A stretch of DNA of 64,000 bases, from assembly GCF_021431925.1 (NCBI RefSeq), contig NZ_CP090371.1, positions 496,001 to 560,000 on the forward strand, written 5' to 3'. The position numbers and the translations under genes are program-made. The notes under the pieces are model-generated. The model saw only the letters and a list, made by a program, of their open reading frames with translations, made no database searches and was not told the origin of the DNA. How positions within the stretch are numbered: position 1 is the first letter of the stretch; each line of letters begins with the position of its first letter. Of the stretch, positions 52,821 through 60,900 are shown piece after piece. Origin of the DNA: Halobaculum sp. CBA1158. Its GTDB lineage: Archaea; Halobacteriota; Halobacteria; Halobacteriales; Haloferacaceae.

Positions 52821-53260
52821 CACGCGAACACCTCGGTGTTCTCGGCGAGGATGTCGTAGACACCAGCCCGCTCGGCGGCGTCGCGATGCTCGCGCATCCA
52901 CTCGGTCGCTTCATCGACGGCCGCCTGTACGTCGTCGGCGTCGTAGGGGTCGATCCACGCATCGTCGTCGATGATGACGTTCGCGAGCTCGTCGGCGATG
53001 ACCTCATCGACGATCGCGTCGGTCTCTTGCAGCAGATCCTCGCCGGCGACGAACGCGGTGTCACGGATCGACTCCGGCTGAGAGCCATCCTCGGCGAGCG
53101 CGTGTGCCCGCTCGGCGACGTCGACGACATGGAGCAGCTTGTCGGACTGCCCGATCGTGTCGTGGACGGTGTTGTGGAGCAGCGGCGAATCGAACTGCTC
53201 GGCGGCCACGCGCTCCAGCGTGCTGACTTTCTTCCGGGCGCTCCGGTTGAGATCCCGCAT
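52820..53260 (-). CDS. Helical viral protein of unknown function
   Basis: 146 residues from ATG 53260 (MRDLNRSARKKVSTLERVAAEQF). Mostly amphipathic helix, acidic, with a possible four-helix bundle. Overlaps the upstream gene by 1 bp. Not recognised. Confidence 0.65.
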   Translation of the reverse strand: MRDLNRSARKKVSTLERVAAEQFDSPLLHNTVHDTIGQSDKLLHVVDVAERAHALAEDGSQPESIRDTAFVAGEDLLQETDAIVDEVIADELANVIIDDDAWIDPYDADDVQAAVDEATEWMREHRDAAERAGVYDILAENTEVFA

Positions 53261-53550
53261 CACGCACGCACCTCGATGCCGTCCGCGAGGTCGTCGACGA
53301 GCTCCTGCATCGAGCGGCCGTCGTACTGGAGGTCCTCCCAGCCGCCGGCGACGTCGCGGACGTGGGCGACGTACTCGCCGAGATCGGCGACGCGCTGGGG
53401 CATCTGGATGTCGCCGTCGTCGTCGACGATCCATGCGACGTGGCGCGTGCTGTACCAGTAGTGGTCGTTGCCGTCGGCGTCGGTGCCGAGGTAGGTCGAG
53501 TCGCCGGTCAGGTCGGTGAGCCTTTCACGGCTCGGGGTCGTAGCGTTCAT
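53260..53550 (-). CDS. Viral protein of unknown function, first gene of the second operon
   Basis: 96 residues from ATG 53550 (MNATTPSRERLTDLTGD). Aromatic-rich middle (DHYWYSTRHVAWIVDDDGDIQMPQ) and an acidic C-terminal helix. Its promoter faces the wHTH gene across 196 bp; the ACCTTATAGC near 53652 may be the TATA element for the rightward or leftward gene. Confidence 0.62.
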   Translation of the reverse strand: MNATTPSRERLTDLTGDSTYLGTDADGNDHYWYSTRHVAWIVDDDGDIQMPQRVADLGEYVAHVRDVAGGWEDLQYDGRSMQELVDDLADGIEVRA

Positions 53551-53746
53551 CGCTGGTGACTCCAGCACGGTCGGGGGCGTGCCAGCGCCCCGGGCCACCC
53601 CTCTTGGTGGCGGCCACGTCCCGTGCTCAGTTACGTCTACAACGGGCTCCACCTTATAGCTTGTGCATACTGCATAGTTAGATAGCCACCTTGTTACTCC
53701 CGTGCTGTCCAAAACGGCTAAGTGCGCATGGTGGGTTACTTTGCAC
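53551..53746. promoter_or_regulatory. Divergent promoter region with TGCAT/TGCAC motifs
   Basis: Contains TGTGCATACTGCATAG (53663-53677, two TGCATA half-sites) and the inverted repeat TGCAC-N7-GTGCA (53742-53758) that covers the ATG of the winged-helix gene. CGGCTAAGTG at 53716-53725 is the plausible TATA element for the plus gene. The motifs echo the palindrome at 48.3 kb. Confidence 0.5.
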
Positions 53747-54022
53747 ATGGACGGTGCACAGTCCATCGACGAGATGGACGCAGATGACCTGACGCGGACC
53801 GACCGCGCCATCCTCGATGTCCTCAAAGAGGGTCGGGGTGGTGACGAACCGTGGGGTATCGCGACGAAGGGACGCCTCGTCGACGAGACCGACTTCTCGC
53901 GAAACTCGGTCTACAACCGGCTGGAGATCCTCCAGGCAGCGGGCCACGTCAAGCTGATACACGAGGGAACTCGGGAGTTCAAATTCGTCGATGACCCTCG
54001 CGAGGAGGTGGACGATGAGTAG
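53747..54022 (+). CDS. Winged-helix repressor-like protein
   Basis: 91 residues from ATG 53747 (MDGAQSIDEMDADDL). RTDRAILDVLKEGR...WGIATKGRLVDETDFSRNSVYNRLEILQAAGHVKLIHEGTREF is a winged helix. It overlaps the HerA-like gene by 8 bp, and an inverted repeat over its start codon suggests autoregulation. Candidate lysogeny repressor. Confidence 0.75.
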   Translation: MDGAQSIDEMDADDLTRTDRAILDVLKEGRGGDEPWGIATKGRLVDETDFSRNSVYNRLEILQAAGHVKLIHEGTREFKFVDDPREEVDDE

Positions 54023-55838
54023 CGCCCAGGAGCAGCTCGCCGATGGAGCCGGCGACACCTCCGACTCGACCGTCGAGCTCGGCGATGTCGCGTTCGACCC
54101 GGTGACGATCCAGGACTTCCGCCTCAGCGTCGAGGGGAACTCCAGCACGGGCAAGTCCAACACGCTGGCGGTGATCCTCGAGGACCTGGCGGACGTCCCG
54201 GTGCCGACGTTAGTCGTCGAGCGACTCGGCGCGCTCGCGCCGGTCCGCCTCGTCGACGAGGACATCGTCGTCGTCGGCGCTCGCGAAGAGGAGGGTGTCG
54301 ACCTGGCGGTCGCCCTCGAGGACCTCGACCAGATCGGCGAGTGGGTGCTCGACCGCGGGATGAAGGTGCTGCTCGATATCTCGACGTACGCCGACTACGA
54401 AGACGACAAGAGTCGCGTCCACCTCGCCGCGGCGACGGCGATCCGGTCGCTGAACGACCGCGCTCACGAGAAGTACCGCGCCGGCGACCGGACGAAGAGC
54501 CTGCTCGTCGCCGACGAGTGCCATTGGCTCGCGCCGAAGGACTCGGCCCCGGAGCCGCAGATGGACGAGTGGGTGAAGCGCTGCCGCGGTCAGCTCATCA
54601 AGGCCAGCACCGAGGGCGGCAACAAGGGGATCTCCATCATCGCGGGCTACCAGCGCCGGGCGTTCCTGCACAACGGCGTGATCCAGCTCGCGCAGGACTT
54701 CATCGCCCACCGACCGGGCGACGAGGATATCGCGCGCACCGCCGACGCGCTGCGCTGCTCGGAGGAGGACCTCGCCGAGCTCACGACTGGCGAGATCCTC
54801 GCTCTCGGTGAGTCGATCACCGAGGGCGACCTCGCTGGCCCGACGCAGGTCCGCAAGCGCTCGTCGCCCGACCCGCGCGAGGAGACGTTCGACCTCCCCG
54901 AGACGCCGGACGCGCTCGCCGACGTCCTCGACGAACTCCAGGCGGAGGTGCAGGCCGAGCAGGAGCGGCGCTCCGAGCGCGAGGACGAACTTGAGCGCCT
55001 CCGCGAGGAGAACGAGCGCCTCCAGGAGCGTGTCGACGAACTGCAGCAGGAACTCGACGACACCGAGCGCCTGTCCGAAGCGCTGTCGAACCTCCAGGGT
55101 GGCGGTGGAGCCGCCGCAGACGTCGGCGAAGGAGTGGCCGACCTCCAAGAGCGCGTCGACGAGCTGAAAGGCGAACGCGACGCGCTGGAGGCCGACCTGG
55201 CCGACGAGCGCGAGGCGCGCGAGGCCGCCGAGTCGGAGGTCACACGCCTGGAGGATCGCGTTGCCGATCTCGAGGCCGAGCTGCAGGAGGTCCGCGCGGC
55301 GTTCGAGGGCGCGACCGAGCACGTCCGCGGGCTCGCGGAGACCTTCGACGTGGACGTCGACGTCGTCGAGCCGGTCGCAGCCGGCGAGGGGGACGACGGT
55401 GAGCTCTCGGAGGCCCGCGAGGAGCGCGACCGGTTGCGCGAGCGCGTCGCCGATCTCAAAGAGCGCCTCGCCGACGCCGGCGAGCCGTCGGTGCCGACCG
55501 ACTACGAGGACTTCCTTGAGGACGAGATCGTACAGACGGCGATCGAGGACGCGAAGTCAGACGGGAGCGTCTCCGAGAAGTACGTCCGAGCGGTCGTGGC
55601 GGCCATCCTCGAAGAGGGAGAGCCCGTAACGATGGATCGCGTTCTCGAATTCCCGGGCGTCACCGAGACTGGAGGGCACGCCAAGCGAGCTGCAAAGGCG
55701 CTCGAGAACCGCCGAGTCGTAACCGTCGACGATGATGGGGACTCGATCCAGGTGGACTTCCACGTCGACGGCGTCAGAGAGATTAAAGCCGAACAGCAGC
55801 GTCGAGAGCGACGCGAACAAATCATGGATGACATCTGA
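54015..55838 (+). CDS. HerA-like ATPase fused to a long coiled coil
   Basis: 607 residues from ATG 54015. Walker A GNSSTGKS at 41-48 and Walker B LLVADECHW near 170, with RRAFLHNGVIQLAQDFIAHR, as in HerA/FtsK-type DNA pumps (DUF87). Residues 300-490 form an unbroken Glu/Leu/Arg coiled coil. The C-terminal 100 residues include a winged-helix-like segment (VRAVVAAILEEGEPVTMDRVLEF). It may move or segregate viral DNA or drive packaging; that role is inference. It overlaps the repressor gene by 8 bp. Confidence 0.82.
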   Translation: MSSAQEQLADGAGDTSDSTVELGDVAFDPVTIQDFRLSVEGNSSTGKSNTLAVILEDLADVPVPTLVVERLGALAPVRLVDEDIVVVGAREEEGVDLAVALEDLDQIGEWVLDRGMKVLLDISTYADYEDDKSRVHLAAATAIRSLNDRAHEKYRAGDRTKSLLVADECHWLAPKDSAPEPQMDEWVKRCRGQLIKASTEGGNKGISIIAGYQRRAFLHNGVIQLAQDFIAHRPGDEDIARTADALRCSEEDLAELTTGEILALGESITEGDLAGPTQVRKRSSPDPREETFDLPETPDALADVLDELQAEVQAEQERRSEREDELERLREENERLQERVDELQQELDDTERLSEALSNLQGGGGAAADVGEGVADLQERVDELKGERDALEADLADEREAREAAESEVTRLEDRVADLEAELQEVRAAFEGATEHVRGLAETFDVDVDVVEPVAAGEGDDGELSEAREERDRLRERVADLKERLADAGEPSVPTDYEDFLEDEIVQTAIEDAKSDGSVSEKYVRAVVAAILEEGEPVTMDRVLEFPGVTETGGHAKRAAKALENRRVVTVDDDGDSIQVDFHVDGVREIKAEQQRRERREQIMDDI

Positions 55839-55861
55839 GCCCAAACGGCGCGAGAGCGCGT

Positions 55862-55875
55862 GAGCCGATCGGCTC
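55862..55875. terminator. Palindrome after the HerA-like gene
   Basis: GAGCCGATCGGCTC is a perfect 14-bp palindrome 24 bp after the stop, followed by CTCGGGGTTT. It may end the transcript, or serve as an operator for the next gene whose TATA-like GGTTTATC follows. Confidence 0.4.
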
Positions 55876-55911
55876 CTCGGGGTTTATCACACACCTGCGA
55901 GTCGTGAGACT

Positions 55912-56013
55912 ATGGCTGCTGCCGAGGGTCGATACACAACGCCGCTGTTACTGTTGACAGGTGCCGCGTTTCTCGTCTGGGCCATCGGGACGGGCATTCT
56001 CCTATTCGGATGA
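55912..56013 (+). CDS. 33-residue single-helix membrane peptide
   Basis: ATG 55912 to TGA 56011-56013. MAAAEGRYTTPLLLLTGAAF then AIGTGILLFG: one membrane helix. Its stop overlaps the next ATG by 4 bp. GGTTTATC lies about 30 nt upstream. Too short for automatic detection; a small holin-like or accessory membrane peptide is possible. Confidence 0.55.
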   Translation: MAAAEGRYTTPLLLLTGAAFLVWAIGTGILLFG

Positions 56014-56303
56014 GCGACCGCGAGTCGCTCGGCCCGATCACGTGGCGTCGTCCACCGGATCCAAACGACGGGGCGCGCATCGCTGTCGAGATCGTCGCGA
56101 CCGACGACGGGGCCCGGATCGACGTTGACGTCGGCGACCAGGAGACGACCGCCGAGCTCGCCGGCGACTCGGACGATCGCCCGGCCGTGTTGCTCCTCGA
56201 GGATGCCGTCACGCTGGACGGCGACCGCGTCGAGGCGATTCGGCTGCCGAGCGGGACCGATGACGCGGTGACGCAGGCGGTGGCGTTCGTCGCGAACAAT
56301 TGA
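56010..56303 (+). CDS. Viral protein of unknown function
   Basis: 97 residues, beta-rich (RIAVEIVATDDGARIDVDVGD). Coupled to the 33-residue peptide by ATGA. No motif recognised. Confidence 0.62.
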   Translation: MSDRESLGPITWRRPPDPNDGARIAVEIVATDDGARIDVDVGDQETTAELAGDSDDRPAVLLLEDAVTLDGDRVEAIRLPSGTDDAVTQAVAFVANN

Positions 56304-56380
56304 TCGAGGGAAGCAATCAGGTCGAGATCCGGTCGAATCGCGGGTATTTTATCAAATCGACACAAGCTGTGAATGTCTAA

Positions 56381-57043
56381 ATGGATGCTTTCGGGGACGC
56401 GTCTGGAGATCTGAGAAGCCTTCTCACAGAACACTGTGATGTTTTTGTTGCAGCTGTGGTGTGGGGAGATCGGATGTCTTGTGCACGGTGTGCGAATAAA
56501 TCAGTTCGCCAGGCAGACGACGTCCCAGAGGCGAAGTGGAGAAATATGGATGATGTACAGAAGAGACGAATAATGGAGTGCATGTCTGACAATGATCATC
56601 TCCAATTCGGGTATGCAAAATTTGAACGCGGACAGCTTCTGTCGCTGAACTTGAGTCACTTGTTGTACGAGAATGTTGACTTGCCCCCGTACTGGAATTT
56701 AGCTCTTGAAGGCTACGCTTATGGCGAAGTGTTGCACGAAATGGGTGCACAAAACGAAGCCCGTTCGACATTCACATTTGACCGCGTCAATTCAACAAAC
56801 CAGTCCGAAGCGGTCAAACAGCACATCTCCGATTTCGTCGGGGATGTTGATATCACGTACAAAGGCTCCCGGAAAGAAGGAGGGATCCAGACCGCGGACT
56901 GCTTTGCCGGTGCCGTCGCTGAAGATCTAAAACGTGGTACTGACTGGCTTTCGAACATTAGTGACAGTCGGATCACCGAGTCGAGTTATTCCTCTCTGGT
57001 GCAGCTTGAACACAGGCTGCACGAGTATGATACCGGACCGTGA
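56381..57043 (+). CDS. DUF3800-like protein on a low-GC insert
   Basis: 220 residues. The start AFGDASGD...VFVAAVVWGD and the ending GGIQTADCFAGAVAEDL match the first and last acidic motifs of DUF3800 (RNase H-like fold; the IQxADxxAGA signature). GC is much lower than in its neighbours and AT-ending codons are frequent, so it was acquired recently, like a phage moron. DUF3800 proteins are often found with defence and mobile genes; function here is unknown. ATTTTATC 33 nt upstream is the TATA element. Confidence 0.72.
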   Translation: MDAFGDASGDLRSLLTEHCDVFVAAVVWGDRMSCARCANKSVRQADDVPEAKWRNMDDVQKRRIMECMSDNDHLQFGYAKFERGQLLSLNLSHLLYENVDLPPYWNLALEGYAYGEVLHEMGAQNEARSTFTFDRVNSTNQSEAVKQHISDFVGDVDITYKGSRKEGGIQTADCFAGAVAEDLKRGTDWLSNISDSRITESSYSSLVQLEHRLHEYDTGP

Positions 57044-57261
57044 TTGGCCTCTCACCCGCCAGCCCATCTCGGTGACGTCCCCAAAGTACGGAATGTTCAC
57101 CCAGATGGACGAGGTGATTTTCTCACCTATGCGAGGTCATCGCCCTCTCACGGCTTTATCGGTACCTGCACGTACACGTCAGTCAGTAAAGGGTCTTTTG
57201 GTACATTATCAGAATGGCGATTGAGATACCGCTTGAAACTCGTACGAACAGACCTGTTACT
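57044..57261. other. Gap between convergent genes
   Basis: 218 bp. Mixed base content, with several short frames but no convincing coding signal, motif or repeat. It may be the decayed edge of the low-GC insert. Confidence 0.4.
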
Positions 57262-57834
57262 TCAACCCTCCTTCCACACCCTCTCGTCAAGCCGTTCTCT
57301 CACCGCACGCTCTCCCCCCTGCGCCGACAACCCGACGCCACGGTAGTGGTCCCATGCCGCCCATGGGTTGAGTGCCGACGCCTCCTCGTGGGCGGCCACT
57401 AACGTCTGGCCCTCGCCGGCGGCAAAGAGCATCACGTGGATTTGCCGCTTCGCCAGCGGCGACTCTCGCCACGCCCAACTCCCGATTTCGACGCGCCCGT
57501 CGGGCAGCCGCTTCAATGCCGCCAGGGGCATCCTCCGGAAGCCGGCGTCCCAGAGCAGGCGCTCGGTCTCCTCGGGAGAGGCGTCGATCACGCCGACGAT
57601 CTCCCGCGGGCGCAGCTCGTAAGCCGCGAAGTGGTCGCCCGGGAGACGCTCGCGAGCGACGCGGTCGAGCAGCGGGAGCACGAGCCGGCGGAGCGTCTCC
57701 CACCAGTCCGCTGCGGGTCCGAGCCACCGACGCGTCCGCGGACTCTGGAGCGCGCGGACGAACAGCAGCAGTCCAACGAGGCTGACGAGCGATGCAACTA
57801 TCGGGACCACGCTGGCCGTCGTCTCGGGTAGCAT
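57262..57834 (-). CDS. Membrane-anchored viral protein
   Basis: 190 residues from ATG 57834 (MLPETTASVVPIVASLVSLVG). One N-terminal helix (about 9-27) and a soluble domain with RLPGDHFAAYELRPREIVGVIDASPEETERLLWDAGFRR. Downstream of the tail-like genes on the same strand. Family not recognised. Confidence 0.65.
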   Translation of the reverse strand: MLPETTASVVPIVASLVSLVGLLLFVRALQSPRTRRWLGPAADWWETLRRLVLPLLDRVARERLPGDHFAAYELRPREIVGVIDASPEETERLLWDAGFRRMPLAALKRLPDGRVEIGSWAWRESPLAKRQIHVMLFAAGEGQTLVAAHEEASALNPWAAWDHYRGVGLSAQGGERAVRERLDERVWKEG

Positions 57835-57907
57835 CTGTAAAGTGGTGCTCGCCAGCGCCGGTCGGCGCGGGTCATCGCGACCGTCACTCGACGCCGCCGT
57901 CGTCAGC

Positions 57908-60900
57908 TCACACCACGTCCGCGAGGTTGTCGATATCCTCGCGGACGTCGGCGACGATCTCCTCAACGGTACGCCGGTTGGCAAGCCGATACCGGCGCTC
58001 GTCGCCCGCGCCGTCGTCGACGCCACGCACCTCCTGGGGTCCGGGCGGCAGGCGCGGATGCGACAACGCCTCGACGAGCGGGACGTCCGGCCGCGACTCC
58101 AGCAGCGTGATCTCGGCTTCCACCTGCGCCTCCTGCACGTCCTTCAGAACGCTGAGCGCCAGCTGGTCGCACTCGCGGCCGGAGGTCGCGCCGGGGATCG
58201 CCTGCTCGGTGGTGCGCGCCTCGCTGGCGTCGACGCCGGCGGTCGTCGCTTCGCCTCTAAACCTCCAGTCGTAGTCGGCGGCGTAGGTCGTCCCCGTCGC
58301 CAACTGGGAGTTGGGGAGGATCTCGATGCCGCCGATGTCCCACTCGATGCGGTAGTCCTCGCCGCGCTCGTACGTCTCGCCCGTATCGGGATCGTAGATG
58401 CGTTCGCTCCCGGGCACTACCCACGAGTCACCCAAGCCGGTGAGTGTCCCGACTTCGTCGACGGACCACTCGACATCGGTAGCGCGTGTCGACCGACCGA
58501 ACACGACGACGCGGTCGTAGGCCGTCTCCAGCGTGGTCCGGCGCTCCAACCGAGTGACGGGCTGGGTGGACTCACGCGTCCGCTGGCCGATCTGCGTCCA
58601 CTCGATGATGTAGCCCTCGGGGTCGTCGGCAGGCGCGTTGGGATCCCGGCGCACCTCCCACACCATGCGGCCGTCCTGGGCCAGGTCCGCGAGGACCGCG
58701 GAGAGACGGTCGCGATAGCTCGCGTCGAAGGTGACGGGCGTGTCCTCGAGGCTGGCGCGCACCTCCAGATCGTCGACGGACTGGCCCGAATCTCCTTGCG
58801 CCGGCGACGTCGTCGGGTCGCTCGCGTACCGCGAGAGCGTCACCCGCGCTCGGATCTGGTTCGAGGCAGATGCGAACTCGCCGGAGACGGTCTCGGCGTT
58901 CGAGGCCTCGATCCACGTCTGCCCCTCGTCGTTACTCACGGCGACCGCTTGGCTGCCCGCGGTCGAGGACATCACGACCTCGAGCTCGCCGGCGACGACC
59001 TGCTCGATCGAGGCGATATCGTCGAGCACGACCTCGGTCTCGGCGGGATACTGCTCGGGCCCCTGGACGACGCCGTCGACGGGCGTGTCGTCGAAGGTGT
59101 AGCTCTCGCGATCGTCGCGGACGTGGGCGACGTCGGCGTAGATCGTCCCCGAGCCCGCGGCCGTGCACTCCAGCGTCACCGAATAGATGCCGGGCGTGAT
59201 CGTCGACGACGAATTGAGCTCAAACCCGACCCCCCAGCCGAGATCGAAGCGGTCGGCGTCAGTTCCGAGCGTGTCTGCGCCGACCGTGTCGACGACGTCG
59301 CCGTCCAGGCGAACCTCGTAGGCCGGGTTGCCGTCGACGACGGCGTCCAGGAAGCGGACCTCAAACTCGCCCGGTGGGATCTCGTGGTCGACGCTGATGT
59401 CGACGCTGAATCCGTCGCCCGCCTCCGAGAGCGCGACACACCGGTTGGACGACCACTCCCCGTCGTTGCCGTCGGCGTCGGCGAAGCGCTGTACACCGGT
59501 GTAGTCGACGTCCTCGATCTCGCGGAACCACCCTGTCTGGAGTTGCGCCGCGCCGTCGATCTGCCCTATCGAGAGCGGGTCGGTCGCCGTCGGCGGGGCG
59601 AGGAGTTCGTCGGCGATTGAGGCTCCCGAGACCGACAGCATGAGCACGTCGGCGCGGGTGTCCGTCGCCGGGTCGTCGACGTTGCGTCCGTACGGCGTAT
59701 ATTGGTCGATGATGTCGCGGGCGGCGAGATGCGTCTCCTGCTGGTCGATCTGGATGTCGTCGGTGTACTCGTCGAGCGCCTGCGCGCCGGTCGCCTCCAG
59801 CGTCGTCGTCGACGTCTCGCCGCCCACGGTATCGGTGACGCCCTCGAGCGTGTCGATCGGGAGTTGGTGGCCGTCGAGCCACACGCGCATCGGCTCGCCC
59901 TCCAGGGCCTCCCAGCCGTCCCGCTGCGGGACCGTGATCGAGACGGTGGGGCGCTGCTTGACCTGCGGCGTCCAGTCGTCATCGAGGACCGTCGGCGTCA
60001 GGGTGCGCCCGTCGGGGTGGTCGACCTCGACGTACGGGCCCGTCGCCGGCACCGGTGATGTTTGGACGCGCGCCGTGTCTGTCGTGGCCTGGTCGACGTT
60101 CGAGAGCGCTTCGGTGTCGTCCGTGTACGGCCTGATTCGGTAGTCGTAGGTCGTACCCGGGCGGACGCCGTCGTCGGTGTAGGACTCGGCGTTGGGGCCG
60201 GCGTCGTCGATCGGCCGCCAGTCCGTGACCGAGCCGTCCGCGAGCACCTCGCGACGCTGCACGTCCTGGCCGATCTCGTTGTCGGCGTTGTCGGTCCACT
60301 CGAGGAGGACGCTCGTCCGCCCTTGCGCGGTCGCCTGGAGTTGGGTCGCGCCAGGAAACTTGGTGATGATCGCGACGGGGTCGGTCCACGCGCCGTCGAC
60401 GTGCTCGGTTTCGGTCCTGGCGCGCACCTCGTACTCTTCGCCGTCCTCGCGACCGACGAACGTCGTCGTGAGCTCGTCGTACGGGAGAACCTGCTCGTCC
60501 CACCCCTCGGCGGTGTCATCCCACGCTTCCTCGCCCGTCTCTCGCGTCTGGATCCGCACGTCGCCGTAGTCGGAGACGATCGACTCGCGGTCAACGGCGA
60601 TCTCGTCTTCCACGCCGTTGCCCAGCTGTGGCTGGTCCTCGTTCGGGAGGTCGGTCGTCCGCGCGATCCGGTTGCTCGTCGCAGTCGCGTCGGGGAACTC
60701 CGTCTTGAGCCGGACGCGATAGCGCTCGCCATCCAGCAGCGCCGCCGTCGACCCTGTAAGGTCGTTGCCGTCGCCGGCCTGGGCGGGGATCTCCTCGCCC
60801 GTCTCCGTCCAGGAGTCACCGGCGAGGTCGACCCGCAGCACCTCGATGGCGTGCCGGAGCTCCGAGTTACCCGTGTCGGTACCCGTGATGTCGATCACGT

